Of a stretch of DNA of 64,000 bases, positions 1-8,051 are shown piece by piece. Position 1 is the first letter of the stretch, and each line of letters starts with the position of its first letter. A program made the translations under genes and the position numbers. This DNA is from Fredinandcohnia onubensis. Lineage in GTDB: Bacteria; Bacillota; Bacilli; Bacillales; Bacillaceae_L. Where the stretch lies: positions 124,102 through 188,101 of the forward strand of contig NZ_NSEB01000023.1 in NCBI RefSeq assembly GCF_002734215.1, in the 5' to 3' direction. The notes beneath the pieces are model-generated. The model made no database searches. It worked only from the letters and a program-made list of their open reading frames with translations, and was not told where the DNA came from.

Positions 1-131
1 TTTTAGCTGCAGCAGACGCCACGGAGGAAGCGATTTTACAGTCATTACTAACAGCGAAAACGACAACTGGCCGAAATGGAAACACACTTTATTCATTGGC
101 TGAACTGATGAGTGAGATTATTTCAAAATGA
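1..131 (+). CDS. P1-family (DmpA-like) peptidase, C-terminal end
   Basis: An open frame runs from the window edge to a TGA at 129-131 (codons begin at base 3), so only about the last 42 residues are present. They read as a run of small residues, then DATEEAILQSLLTAKT and GRNGNTLYSL. This resembles the C-terminus of the P1/DmpA family (S58; L-aminopeptidase/D-esterase), which usually ends with an alanine-rich helix and a TGRxGxT motif. The next gene starts 12 bases later in the same direction, so the two are probably co-transcribed. Family assignment rests on this short tail only. Confidence 0.6.
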   Translation, partial: LAAADATEEAILQSLLTAKTTTGRNGNTLYSLAELMSEIISK

Positions 132-143
132 GGGGGAATCAAC

Positions 144-845
144 ATGGATAAACCGATTATTGGTGTGACCTCGCATGTTGAGTTGGATTATAAACATACG
201 CTGTCGAATGATTATATTCAAGCTGTGATTGGAGCCGGAGGAATTCCGGTTATTTTACCAATTGGCATTGATGGAGATGTTTCACAGATTGCAAGTAAGT
301 TAGATGGGCTTCTTTTAACAGGGGGAGGGGATATCGATCCAACCTTATTTGGGGAGGAGCCACATCCGAAGCTAGGTACGATTTCGCCAGGAAGAGATGA
401 TTTTGAGCCTGCCATCATTCAGGAGATGTTAACTGCAAATAAGCCAATCCTTGCGATATGTCGGGGAATCCAGATTTTGAATATCGCGCTTGGTGGGGAT
501 ATGTATCAGGATATTTATGATCAGCATGAAACCGGGCTTCTTCAGCACTCCCAGAAGGCAACAAGGTATCATCTTGCTCATTTTGTGAAAGCGAAGGAAG
601 GCAGTTTGCTAGAGTCCATTGCAGGGACTTCTGAGTTTAAGGTGAATACGTATCATCATCAGGCTGTTCGCCATGTACCCTATCCACTTGAGGTTTCAGG
701 GGTTGCTTCAGATGGAATCATTGAGGCAATCGAAAGTAAGGGACATTCTTTTGTTTTAGGTGTGCAATGGCATCCCGAAGGTTTGGCGGTCAACGGAGAT
801 GAGATTGCGAAGCGTATCTTTAAAAGATTTGTAGAAAGTTGCTAA
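144..845 (+). CDS. Class I glutamine amidotransferase, gamma-glutamyl-GABA hydrolase (PuuD-like) family
   Basis: A 233-residue protein of peptidase family C26. Visible family marks are LTGGGDIDPTLFGEEPHP near residues 58-75, the nucleophile elbow ILAICRGIQILN with Cys106, and GVQWHPEG supplying His210 and Glu212 of the triad. PuuD-type enzymes hydrolyse gamma-glutamyl amides such as gamma-glutamyl-GABA; no other putrescine pathway gene is adjacent, so the substrate is open. The ATG follows GGGGGAATCAAC, an acceptable ribosome site. It lies 12 bases after a peptidase gene, hinting at a role in peptide or gamma-glutamyl turnover. A hairpin terminator follows directly. Confidence 0.88.
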   Translation: MDKPIIGVTSHVELDYKHTLSNDYIQAVIGAGGIPVILPIGIDGDVSQIASKLDGLLLTGGGDIDPTLFGEEPHPKLGTISPGRDDFEPAIIQEMLTANKPILAICRGIQILNIALGGDMYQDIYDQHETGLLQHSQKATRYHLAHFVKAKEGSLLESIAGTSEFKVNTYHHQAVRHVPYPLEVSGVASDGIIEAIESKGHSFVLGVQWHPEGLAVNGDEIAKRIFKRFVESC

Positions 846-850
846 GAAGA

Positions 851-888
851 AAAGGAGTTAAGCCTCATACATGGGACTTAACTCCTTT
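851..888. terminator. Bidirectional intrinsic terminator
   Basis: The 12-bp stem AAAGGAGTTAAG (851-862) pairs with CTTAACTCCTTT (877-888). A T-rich tract follows on the plus strand and the A tract of the stem serves the minus strand. It sits between the convergent amidotransferase gene and the small gene ending at 892. Confidence 0.85.
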
Positions 889-891
889 TCC

Positions 892-1215
892 TTATCTCCA
901 GTACTCTAAATACTCATAATTGTCGGTGGGAACTCTCTTAATTACTTCATTCGCTTCATTGCGATAAACTTCATATTCTCGGTAGATGTCAACTTTATTT
1001 CCGTTGACAATCTCTGTGTCAACATACTGCATTTCCAATTCTGGAATTAGTTCCTCGTCTAAAGTATCCTCTTCCGGGTTTGCCGTTACTTCTTCGTCTG
1101 AAGACATACCAGATACAGAGATTGCATTTTTGTATTCATAGACATCATCTGATTCAATTACACCGGTCACAAATATAATAGATAGAATCCCGATTGCGAT
1201 CAAAAATTTATTCAA
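892..1215 (-). CDS. Small membrane-anchored acidic protein, function unknown
   Basis: About 107 residues. A hydrophobic N-terminal segment (LIAIGILSIIFVTGVI) is followed by an acidic, Glu/Asp-rich region and a C-terminal part rich in Tyr and Glu. It looks like a membrane-anchored or secreted small protein; I do not recognise the family. An ATG exists at 1239, but the AAAGGAG ribosome site lies inside that extension. A TTG at 1213-1215 (or the GTG at 1219-1221) is therefore the likelier start. Its transcript runs into the convergent terminator at 851-888. Confidence 0.55.
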   Translation of the reverse strand: MNKFLIAIGILSIIFVTGVIESDDVYEYKNAISVSGMSSDEEVTANPEEDTLDEELIPELEMQYVDTEIVNGNKVDIYREYEVYRNEANEVIKRVPTDNYEYLEYWR

Positions 1216-1267
1216 GGTCACCAAACTCCTTTGTTCCATATCTATTACTCATCTATATGCATTCGAG

Positions 1268-1290
1268 AAAAAGATTAGGACAACTAATCC
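1268..1290 (-). terminator. Probable terminator of the PadR/HAAS operon
   Basis: On the minus strand GATTAG and CTAATC form a 6-bp stem around a 5-base loop, followed by TTTTT. It lies about 25 bases past the stop of the HAAS-domain gene. The stem is short. Confidence 0.5.
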
Positions 1291-1314
1291 CTCGGGAGTT
1301 TGGTAAAGGTCAAA

Positions 1315-2316
1315 TTATCGGATACGGGCCTTTCGAAAACCATCATAGATACTGATTGCTGCAAATACGAAGAGAATAATAATGACACCGATAATTATTC
1401 TTGAATTAAAGTTGTCAGGGTTCATGGTAAAAAGGTCTTCGGTCATATAGGTAATAAAGCCAGGGTTCATGATATTCGGATGTAAGAATATGACAGTGAA
1501 TACAATAGTACCGATTAATTCGACGACGGCATTAAAAATGGCCAAGCCTTTTGTCCATTGTCCCTTGATAAGTTTGTAAAGAGCAAGTGAAATTTCGATA
1601 GCAATTACAACTAGAACCATAGGCCAATACTTTAACAAAATGTCTTGGTTTAAGGCAGATATAACAAATTCCAGACCATCTTTTCCGCCTTCGTAGATCC
1701 CTAAAAGCTGATTTGCTTTAAAATATAGAGTTGCCCAGATAGCCGTCCATAGTAGTCCACCAAAAACCTCAAACTTTGAGATAGCCTTTTTCTTTGGGAT
1801 ATAGGTAATACTTTTTAAATCATCTGGAGTCCATTTCTTTAGACTGGCTGTTAATGGTTGGTCATCTTTTGATTTATCAGTTCGCTCTATAATGGCAAAC
1901 ACAATAGTCAGCCAAAAAAATGTTTGGATCGAAACATCGATGATTCTCCAAACGCCAAAACCGACAATGTCTAGTACCATATTAATGATGGTTTCCTCAT
2001 CTTGTTGCCCAAGAAAATACTCAGGGATGATTGCGATGAGTGAGATAACAGCTGCTATCGGTATTATCATCTTTAGTAAGGTAACATACACATCAAAATA
2101 ACGTGGGCCAATAAGATGCATGGGCCGGTCGAGATACCCACTCGCCAATTTTGCGGGGCTCCCTAATTTTTCTAGCGCGGTCTTTACATCTTCGTCATTG
2201 TAATCGTCAGGCAGCATATCCTCGATGGTCGACCGTAACTCAAGTGCAATGTCTTTCCGATTTTTTTCAGGCAGTCTTCGAGTAACTTCCTGAACGTAGA
2301 TATCAATCAGATTCAT
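1315..2316 (-). CDS. HAAS-domain multi-pass membrane protein, PadR partner
   Basis: A 333-residue protein. Residues 1-70 form a cytoplasmic helical domain (LPEKNRKDIALELRSTIEDM, then EDVKTALEKLGSPAKLASGY), typical of the HAAS / permease-prefix domain found beside PadR regulators. About five or six hydrophobic segments follow (near residues 80-100, 115-140, 185-200, 235-250, 265-285 and 310-325). The start overlaps the end of the padR gene by 14 bases, so the pair is translationally coupled. Such pairs often control envelope stress or transport functions. The molecular role is inferred from context only. Confidence 0.75.
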   Translation of the reverse strand: MNLIDIYVQEVTRRLPEKNRKDIALELRSTIEDMLPDDYNDEDVKTALEKLGSPAKLASGYLDRPMHLIGPRYFDVYVTLLKMIIPIAAVISLIAIIPEYFLGQQDEETIINMVLDIVGFGVWRIIDVSIQTFFWLTIVFAIIERTDKSKDDQPLTASLKKWTPDDLKSITYIPKKKAISKFEVFGGLLWTAIWATLYFKANQLLGIYEGGKDGLEFVISALNQDILLKYWPMVLVVIAIEISLALYKLIKGQWTKGLAIFNAVVELIGTIVFTVIFLHPNIMNPGFITYMTEDLFTMNPDNFNSRIIIGVIIILFVFAAISIYDGFRKARIR

Positions 2317-2650
2317 AATCTTCCTCTCCCTCTAATAATCTATATAGCTCTTTCGAACTTTGAATCCATTCCTTTTTTAATTGTAAAAAGATTTCCAGAC
2401 CGAACTCACTTAACACATAGTACTTACGTGGTCTGCTTTCAGATGTATCCCAACTGCTTGTCACCAACTCCTGTTTTTCCAGACGGCGTAGCAAAGGATA
2501 TAACGTACTTTGGTCAATGGCGATACCTGAACCCTCTAATAATTGGACTAGGGAATATCCATACTGGGGGGTTCGTAATTGACTCAAAACAGCTAGTGTT
2601 AAGGTTCCTCTTCTAAGTTCAGTCATTAATGAGTTAAATAGATCACTCAT
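2303..2650 (-). CDS. PadR-family transcriptional regulator
   Basis: A 115-residue winged-helix protein: ELRRGTLTLAVLSQLRTPQYGYSLVQLL, then TLYPLLRRLEKQELVTSSW and RPRKYYVLSEFG are the standard PadR helix-turn-helix and wing. A short C-terminal helix completes it, as in the small PadR subfamily. It heads a two-gene operon with the HAAS membrane protein. Two 21-bp near-palindromes lie 20-70 bases upstream of the start, which fits autorepression. The ligand is unknown. Confidence 0.9.
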   Translation of the reverse strand: MSDLFNSLMTELRRGTLTLAVLSQLRTPQYGYSLVQLLEGSGIAIDQSTLYPLLRRLEKQELVTSSWDTSESRPRKYYVLSEFGLEIFLQLKKEWIQSSKELYRLLEGEEDYESD

Positions 2651-2669
2651 TCACCCACCTCATTTTTTA

Positions 2670-2718
2670 ATACTATATGATGTACAGTATTTGATTCATA
2701 CTATGTATCGTACACTAT
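2670..2718 (-). promoter_or_regulatory. Paired PadR-type operators upstream of padR
   Basis: Two 21-bp elements, 2670-2690 and 2698-2718, are separated by 7 bp. Each has outer arms of ATACT/AGTAT type around a GTAC-containing core, and over a 19-bp overlap they match at 14 positions as direct repeats. Their place just upstream of padR suggests autoregulatory operators with 28-bp centre spacing. Binding is inferred. Confidence 0.6.
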
Positions 2719-2820
2719 TGTGGTGACGAAAGCAATTCTTCTTTTTAAAATTAGGTGTATTCATTAAATCGCTTTATTAGGGATAGAATAAATTTCAACA
2801 AGTTAAAAGGAGTTTTTTTG

Positions 2821-3519
2821 ATGGATACTTCACAACTTTTACTAAGGATTACTCTTGCGTTTGTGGTGTTATTTATACTGGCTAGATTAATGGGACGAAA
2901 AGAAATCAGTCAAATGACGTTTTTTAATTTTGTTTCGGCAATTGCTATAGGCTCTATTGCCGCAAATTTTGCAATGAATTCAAATGTAAGTATATTAAAT
3001 GGGGTACTAGCGTTAATAGGCTGGACTGTTTTTACATTAGCAATTGCTTTTATTGATATAAAGTCGAAAAAAGCAAGGAAAGTAACAACAGGGGAACCGA
3101 TCATTGTGATAAAAGAAGGAAAGGTTATGGAGAATTCACTTCGTTCAACACGACTAGATATGGATACCCTTAATTCAATATTAAGACAAAAAGGGTACTT
3201 TTCTATTAAAGATGTACAATATGCCATCTTTGAAACTAGTGGCCAACTTTCGGTGATGCCATACGAACATAAAATGCCTTACACAAAAGAGGATGCCAGT
3301 GTTAAGAGTAATCCCTATATATATCCAACCTCGACCGAGGTCATCTCAGACGGTGTAATTAATAACATGAATCTTTCAAGACTAAATTTAGATACAAACT
3401 GGCTAAACCAACAATTAAAAAATGCTGGGGTGACGGATGTATCTGAGGTCTTTTATGCAGAAGTACAGAAAGATGGGACTCTTTACATAGACAACAAAGA
3501 CGATAATCTGTTGCATTAA
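2821..3519 (+). CDS. DUF421 (YetF/YrbG-like) membrane protein
   Basis: About 232 residues from the ATG at 2821, which follows AAAGGAG with good spacing; an in-frame start at 2755 lacks such a site. Three hydrophobic helices (about residues 5-24, 36-55 and 60-80) are followed by a cytoplasmic two-lobed domain. Conserved features include ILARLMGRKEISQMTFFNFV and RSTRLDMDTLNSILRQKG. This matches the DUF421/YetF family common in spore formers; some members are linked to spore germination or envelope quality, but the activity is unknown. A long hairpin repeat follows the stop codon. Confidence 0.85.
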   Translation: MDTSQLLLRITLAFVVLFILARLMGRKEISQMTFFNFVSAIAIGSIAANFAMNSNVSILNGVLALIGWTVFTLAIAFIDIKSKKARKVTTGEPIIVIKEGKVMENSLRSTRLDMDTLNSILRQKGYFSIKDVQYAIFETSGQLSVMPYEHKMPYTKEDASVKSNPYIYPTSTEVISDGVINNMNLSRLNLDTNWLNQQLKNAGVTDVSEVFYAEVQKDGTLYIDNKDDNLLH

Positions 3520-3530
3520 GAACCATAGTA

Positions 3531-3599
3531 AGAACCATAGGGACGGTTCCTGTGGTCCCTGATTTTCGAGGGAGCCACTAGAACCGTCCCCGTGGTTCT
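3531..3599. repeat. Dispersed hairpin repeat with GGGACGGTTC core (copy 1)
   Basis: AGAACCATAGGGACGGTTC (from 3531) pairs with GAACCGTCCCCGTGGTTCT (to 3599), and an inner imperfect pairing of TGTGGTCCCT with AGGGAGCCAC lengthens the hairpin. A partial extra copy of AAGAACCATAG lies at 3518-3528. A related hairpin with the same core is at 57677-57727. GGGACGGTTC hairpins recur between genes in many Bacillus-type genomes and resemble REP-type elements; this copy may also end the DUF421 transcript. Confidence 0.75.
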
Positions 3600-3621
3600 G
3601 TTATAATAGAATCAAATTGAA

Positions 3622-3715
3622 TAAATGCAGGGGAGCTCACACTTGTGGGCTGAGAGTAAGCGAAATGTAGCTTTGACCCTTTACCTGATTTGGATAATGC
3701 CAACGTAGGGAATGT
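3622..3715 (+). promoter_or_regulatory. TPP riboswitch aptamer (THI box)
   Basis: The conserved THI-box blocks are readable in order: GGGGAGCTCAC, then TTGTGGGCTGAGAGTAAG, and GACCCTTTACCTGATTTGG followed by ATAATGCCAACGTAGGGAA. A TATAAT box lies at 3602-3607, placing transcription start just before the aptamer; the -35 is poor. Thiamine pyrophosphate binding would favour the terminator downstream and shut off thiM-thiE-thiD. Confidence 0.95.
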
Positions 3716-3733
3716 GTGTAAGTATGACGATTC

Positions 3734-3770
3734 ATGCGGTATATCTATTTCAGGTATACCGCATTTTTTA
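3734..3770 (+). terminator. Riboswitch-controlled terminator
   Basis: ATGCGGTATA (3734-3743) pairs perfectly with TATACCGCAT (3755-3764), followed by TTTTTT. It lies between the TPP aptamer and the thiM ribosome site (GGAGG at 3778-3782), the standard layout for transcription attenuation. Confidence 0.9.
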
Positions 3771-3788
3771 TTTGAATGGAGGATAACC

Positions 3789-4613
3789 ATGTTTGAGCAA
3801 ATCTTAAAAAACGTTAGGCGACATACACCGCTCGTCCATAACATTACAAACTATGTGACGGTTAACGATGTTGCAAATATCGTCCTTGCTTGTGGAGGTT
3901 CACCAATTATGGCGGACGATCCAAAAGAAGTGGCGGATATTACAAGCATCTGCAATGCGCTTGTGATTAATATCGGTACTTTAAATGAGAGAACAATAGA
4001 ATCTATGATTTTAGCAGGGAAAACAGCGAACAAACTAGGGCATCCTGTAATTTTGGATCCAGTGGGAGCAGGTGCGTCTAGCTTACGAACCAATACTGTT
4101 TATCGACTTTTAGACGAGGTACAATTTGCTGTTATCAGAGGGAACTTATCAGAAATAAAAACGGTACATGCAGGAAGTGGGAATACTAAAGGTGTGGATG
4201 CAGCTGCAGAAGACGTCATCAACGAAGGTAATCTCGATGAAATGGTTCAGTTTGCAAAGCAGGTAAGTAAACAAACAGGTGCGGTTATTGCAATCACAGG
4301 TGCTATTGATATTGTTGCGAATACGGATGAAGCCTTTGCAATTAGAAATGGCCACCCAATGATGTCAAAAATCACAGGGACAGGCTGTATGCTTACTTCT
4401 GTTGTAGCTGCTTATTGTGGAGCGAATCCTGGTGACATTTTAAAAAGTACAGCTGCAGCGGTGAGTGCGATGGGATATTGCGGTGAATTGGCCCATCAAA
4501 AAGTAGAAGAAATGAACGCGGGAACTTCATCATTCCGTATGTACTTGATAGATGCGATGAGTAAAATAGATTTTACACAACTACAAGGTGGTATGAACAT
4601 TGAAAATCGATAA
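3789..4613 (+). CDS. thiM: Hydroxyethylthiazole kinase
   Basis: A 274-residue ThiM. It phosphorylates 4-methyl-5-hydroxyethylthiazole in thiamine salvage. Visible motifs are VHNITNYVTVNDVANIVLAC and GSPIMADDP near the N-terminus, VILDPVGAGAS (about 87-97) and the phosphate-binding GTGC at 197-200 with the catalytic Cys200. The ATG at 3789 is preceded by GGAGG; a longer reading starting at 3690 would run through the riboswitch terminator and is rejected. First gene of thiM-thiE-thiD, with thiE overlapping its last 14 bases. Controlled by the TPP riboswitch. Confidence 0.97.
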   Translation: MFEQILKNVRRHTPLVHNITNYVTVNDVANIVLACGGSPIMADDPKEVADITSICNALVINIGTLNERTIESMILAGKTANKLGHPVILDPVGAGASSLRTNTVYRLLDEVQFAVIRGNLSEIKTVHAGSGNTKGVDAAAEDVINEGNLDEMVQFAKQVSKQTGAVIAITGAIDIVANTDEAFAIRNGHPMMSKITGTGCMLTSVVAAYCGANPGDILKSTAAAVSAMGYCGELAHQKVEEMNAGTSSFRMYLIDAMSKIDFTQLQGGMNIENR

Positions 4614-5247
4614 AAAATGTATGCAACTATATGCAGTAACAGATCGTGCCTGGACAGGCAGCCAAACCTTAGTTGAACAAGTGGAAGCAGCGATAAAAGG
4701 TGGCATTACATTCCTTCAACTTAGAGAAAAAAGTCTTGGGTATGATCATTTTTTACAAGAAGCCATTGAACTTAAAATGTTAACGGCTTTCTATGATGTT
4801 CCTTTTGTAATTAATGATAATGTTGAAATTGCGCAAGCTTGTGATGCAGATGGTGTGCATGTTGGGCAAGAGGATATGCCGGTTGAAAAGGTACGTGAAA
4901 TGATTGGGCCAGATAAAATTCTCGGTGTGTCGGCTCAAAATGTAGAACAAGCGATTGCTGCCGAAAAAGCGGGTGCAGATTATCTTGGAATTGGTTCGGT
5001 ATTTCCGACAGGTACAAAAAAAGACGCGAAACCGATGACATTCGAAACTGTTCAAGAAATTTGTAAGAGCGTTTCGATTCCTATTGTTGCAATTGGCGGG
5101 ATTAATAAAACGAATATTTTAGAGTTAGCTGGAAGTGGGGTAGATGGTGTTGCGGTAGTATCGGCAATCTTTGCACAGTCCGATATCACAGTGGCTACAA
5201 AGGAATTACAAGAGCTTTCAGCTAAGATGTTAGGGAGTGAAGGATAA
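4600..5247 (+). CDS. thiE: Thiamine-phosphate synthase
   Basis: A 215-residue TIM-barrel ThiE, joining HMP-PP and thiazole phosphate to thiamine phosphate. LYAVTDRAW at the N-terminus, FLQLREK (about 39-44), VHVGQEDMP, the diphosphate loop IGSVFPTGTKKDA and VAIGGIN are all present. The start is TTG at 4600, inside thiM, served by AAGGTGG eight bases upstream; an internal ATG at 4621 would remove the first strand. Overlap implies translational coupling to thiM. Its stop codon overlaps the thiD start by one base. Confidence 0.96.
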   Translation: MKIDKKCMQLYAVTDRAWTGSQTLVEQVEAAIKGGITFLQLREKSLGYDHFLQEAIELKMLTAFYDVPFVINDNVEIAQACDADGVHVGQEDMPVEKVREMIGPDKILGVSAQNVEQAIAAEKAGADYLGIGSVFPTGTKKDAKPMTFETVQEICKSVSIPIVAIGGINKTNILELAGSGVDGVAVVSAIFAQSDITVATKELQELSAKMLGSEG

Positions 5248-6032
5248 TGAAAAAGGTATTGACGATTGCTGGCTCTGATTGTAGTGGGGGAGCGGGTATT
5301 CAGGCAGATATTAAAACAATTACAGCCCATAATATGTATGCAATGAGTGCCATTACAGCTCTTACTGCTCAAAATACAACTGGCGTATACGGGGTTCTCG
5401 ATTCGACTCCTGAATTTGTCGGGCAACAGTTGGATTGCATCATGACTGATATTTTTCCTGATAGTGTGAAAATCGGGATGGTGTCATCACCTGAAATCAT
5501 CTATAAAATCGTGGAAAAACTAGAAGAATATAAGCCTTCAAATATAGTAGTCGATCCAGTCATGATTTCGACAAGTGGGAGTAGACTTTTGAGTGAATCG
5601 GCGATGGACGCCTTGATTAGCAAATTAATTCCGCTTGCTACTATTATTACACCCAATATACATGAGGCTGAGGCGCTTGGCGAGATGGAGATTACCACGA
5701 AGAAAGACATGCAAGTGGCTGCCCAAAAATTGTCCGAAACCTATAAAGGTTCCATTTTAATTAAAGGTGGACATCTTGAAGATGCAGCGGATGATCTATT
5801 ATATAGTAATGGCGAGTTTACATGGTTCCCAGGAGAACGGATCAGTAACCCGAACACACATGGCACAGGTTGTACGCTTTCATCAGCGATTGCTTGTAAT
5901 TTAGCAAAAGGCCATGATATTAAAACAAGTATACAGGAAGCAAAACACTATATTACGGGAGCAATAGAAGCGGGACTTGACCTTGGAAAAGGCAGTGGAC
6001 CGTTGAATCATTGTTATGCCATAAAGAACTGA
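5247..6032 (+). CDS. thiD: Bifunctional HMP kinase / HMP-phosphate kinase
   Basis: A 261-residue ribokinase-fold ThiD that phosphorylates hydroxymethylpyrimidine and its phosphate. TIAGSDCSGGAGIQADIKT at the N-terminus, VVDPVMISTSG in the middle and NTHGTGCTLSSAIA near residue 210 carry the substrate pocket, anion hole and catalytic Cys. The ATG shares its A with the thiE stop (TAATG). The operon has no thiC or thiG, so it is a salvage set; de novo genes must lie elsewhere if present. Confidence 0.96.
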   Translation: MKKVLTIAGSDCSGGAGIQADIKTITAHNMYAMSAITALTAQNTTGVYGVLDSTPEFVGQQLDCIMTDIFPDSVKIGMVSSPEIIYKIVEKLEEYKPSNIVVDPVMISTSGSRLLSESAMDALISKLIPLATIITPNIHEAEALGEMEITTKKDMQVAAQKLSETYKGSILIKGGHLEDAADDLLYSNGEFTWFPGERISNPNTHGTGCTLSSAIACNLAKGHDIKTSIQEAKHYITGAIEAGLDLGKGSGPLNHCYAIKN

Positions 6033-6044
6033 TTATAGGAGCAG

Positions 6045-6074
6045 TGTCCGAAGTTGCTGTGTCAACTTCGGACA
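6045..6074. repeat. Perfect 12-bp inverted repeat between convergent genes
   Basis: TGTCCGAAGTTG (6045-6056) and CAACTTCGGACA (6063-6074) flank a 6-base loop. It lies between thiD and the convergent nitronate monooxygenase gene but lacks a T tract on either side, so it is not a canonical terminator. It may be a weak terminator or a short dispersed repeat. Confidence 0.5.
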
Positions 6075-6118
6075 AGGGACCGCTACAAGCAAGCCAGTGT
6101 CTGAAACGGAGGACAATA

Positions 6119-7192
6119 TTAACATTTTATGTGCTCCACTTCCGAAATGATTGATTCTATTAAGTTTGCAACGCTTTGGTTCTTTGCTAATCTTGGACTT
6201 TGTCCAGACCAAAGCGACATAAAGTCCTTATTATTCTGTGAACTTGAGGCCTTCCGGATATCCTGTGTCAGTGAATTCTGAATTGGAAACTCCGGGAGGT
6301 CGTTTTCGTGTTCCTTCATGTTTTCAATAAAGGGATTGACGAGTCCTCGTGCCCATTTACCAGAAAATGAACGGGTTACGACCGTTTCGTCATCAGAAGC
6401 ATTCAGAATGGCATCTTTATGTGCAGGATGTGCCCCACTTTCCATACAGGTCAAAAATGCTGTCCCCATTTGAACCGCCTGTGCGCCTAAGCAAATAGAG
6501 GCCATTAAACCTCTGCCATCCATGATTCCACCAGCGGCAATAACGGGAATTTTAACACTGTCGGCCACCTGTGGTATAAGTGACATTAAGCCGATTAAGC
6601 CCTCGTGCCCGTTGTTCATAAATCCTCCACGATGTCCGCCTGCTTCACTGCCTTGAACAACAACTAGATCCATTCCTGATTCTTCGACTGCAATGGCTTC
6701 TTTAACAGATGTTGCCGTTCCCATTAACACCATTTGATGTTGTTTTAATTCGGCAATCACAGCTTTAGAAGGAAGGCCAAATGTAAAAGAACAGATCGGA
6801 ACTTTTTCCCCGATGATCACTTTAATTTGCTCATTAAATTTTTCTAATGCATCTGTAAATGAAGGGAGCTCAACATGTTCTCTTGGAGGTACGTTCAATT
6901 TTTCACGAATCGGGTTGAGTAATTGATTTGCTGATTTCACTTCATTCTCTTTCGCATGAAATTCGGTCGGAACAAATAGATTAACGCCAAAAGAATGGGA
7001 GGTTAGCTTTCTGATTTCCTTAATTTGTTCCTTTAGTTGCAAAGGCGTCATATATCCAGCACCTATCATTCCTAAGCCTCCAGCATTTGAGACAGCCGCA
7101 ATTAATTCTGAAGTTGTAATTCCACCAGCCATCGGTGCTTGGATAATCGGGTGTTCAATCTTTAACAGTTCAGTAACATTATTTTTTAACAA
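6119..7192 (-). CDS. Nitronate monooxygenase family flavoprotein
   Basis: A 357-residue TIM-barrel FMN enzyme of the nitronate monooxygenase (2-nitropropane dioxygenase)/FabK-like family. N-terminal HPIIQAPMAGGITTSELIAA, VVVQGSEAGGHRG (catalytic-His loop of class I enzymes), IPVIAAGGIMDGRGL and AVQMGTAFLTCMES all fit. It oxidises propionate-3-nitronate-like toxins in characterised members. TTG start at 7190-7192 with GGAGG eight bases upstream. It is downstream of the methyltransferase gene in the same direction, but a terminator lies between, so it is probably transcribed separately. Confidence 0.88.
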   Translation of the reverse strand: MLKNNVTELLKIEHPIIQAPMAGGITTSELIAAVSNAGGLGMIGAGYMTPLQLKEQIKEIRKLTSHSFGVNLFVPTEFHAKENEVKSANQLLNPIREKLNVPPREHVELPSFTDALEKFNEQIKVIIGEKVPICSFTFGLPSKAVIAELKQHQMVLMGTATSVKEAIAVEESGMDLVVVQGSEAGGHRGGFMNNGHEGLIGLMSLIPQVADSVKIPVIAAGGIMDGRGLMASICLGAQAVQMGTAFLTCMESGAHPAHKDAILNASDDETVVTRSFSGKWARGLVNPFIENMKEHENDLPEFPIQNSLTQDIRKASSSQNNKDFMSLWSGQSPRLAKNQSVANLIESIISEVEHIKC

Positions 7193-7206
7193 AACGAAGA
7201 CCTCCT

Positions 7207-7240
7207 AAAATAAAAGAAAGTGGAGGTGATCCCCCACTTT
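7207..7240 (-). terminator. Terminator after the methyltransferase gene
   Basis: On the minus strand AAAGTGGGGG pairs with CCTCCACTTT (one mismatch) around ATCA, followed by CTTTTATTTT. It lies just after the stop of the methyltransferase gene and overlaps the leader of the nitronate monooxygenase gene. Confidence 0.75.
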
Positions 7241-7244
7241 TATC

Positions 7245-8015
7245 CTATAGTTTTGTTGCTTTTAAGACAACTGCTTCTCCTTGGAAGGAGATGATCATGT
7301 TATTTTCAATTTGAATCCGAAATTTCTGTTTGACCTTTTCGGAAGAGTGTAGCATATAGCCGTTCAGTTCGGCTTTCTCGGTGTCTAACACATGCATACG
7401 GTTACACCAGCTTTCAAAATCAAATGGCTTCTCAAATCGATAGAGTTCTTGGATTTCAAATCCTTCATTTTCTAGCATTTGTAGCCATTCTGACTTTTTC
7501 CAAGCACGGAAATGACTATAGTCTCTCTTTTTTTCCACTGTGTTATAAAATTCATCAAATTCCTTGTTTTCAGGAGCTACATTATCATCTAACAAGAATT
7601 GTCCACCTGTCTTTAAAACACGTGATACTTCACTCACAAAGCTTGTAATGTTAGGGAAATGGTGAGGAGCAATCCGGCAAGACACTATATCGAATGTCTC
7701 ATTGGAAAACGGTAGTTTTTCAGCATCGCCTTCAACAAATTCAACGTTTTCATGGCCATTTCCTTTAATGAATTTTTCAGCAGCAGCTAACATTTCTGGT
7801 GTTAAATCCAATGCTGTAACCTTTCCTACAAGAGGAGCAAGGGCATTAGCAGTATGTCCGCCACCCGTAGCAACATCAAGGGCTAGCTCTGTTCCTTGGG
7901 CATCGGCCAATGCGACCAATGTTTGTAAATCTCCACCTTTTCGGTGACCTTCACTCGTTACATAAGAGGCAGCACTACGGCCAAATTGTTTTTTAACGTC
8001 TGATTTAATGTCCAT
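7245..8015 (-). CDS. Class I SAM-dependent methyltransferase
   Basis: A protein of about 256 residues. Motif I (ELALDVATGGGHTANALAPL), VTALDLTPEMLAAAEKF and FDIVSCRIAPHHFPN (post-motifs) identify a UbiE/MenG-like class I methyltransferase; a helical lid and substrate domain fill the C-terminal half. An upstream in-frame start exists at 8051, but GGAGGAG lies six bases before the ATG at 8015, so that start is preferred. Substrate unknown; no menaquinone genes are near. Confidence 0.85.
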   Translation of the reverse strand: MDIKSDVKKQFGRSAASYVTSEGHRKGGDLQTLVALADAQGTELALDVATGGGHTANALAPLVGKVTALDLTPEMLAAAEKFIKGNGHENVEFVEGDAEKLPFSNETFDIVSCRIAPHHFPNITSFVSEVSRVLKTGGQFLLDDNVAPENKEFDEFYNTVEKKRDYSHFRAWKKSEWLQMLENEGFEIQELYRFEKPFDFESWCNRMHVLDTEKAELNGYMLHSSEKVKQKFRIQIENNMIISFQGEAVVLKATKL

Positions 8016-8051
8016 TTTTTTCTCCTCCATTGCGATTGTTACTTTTATCAT

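Noticed and set aside
3690-3788. N-terminal extension of ThiM.
   Set aside because: The bases encode the TPP riboswitch and terminator; the GGAGG-preceded ATG at 3789 gives the normal ThiM length.
6045-6074. Strong terminator between thiD and the nitronate monooxygenase gene.
   Set aside because: Stem is perfect, but no T tract follows on either strand, so it is listed only as an inverted repeat.
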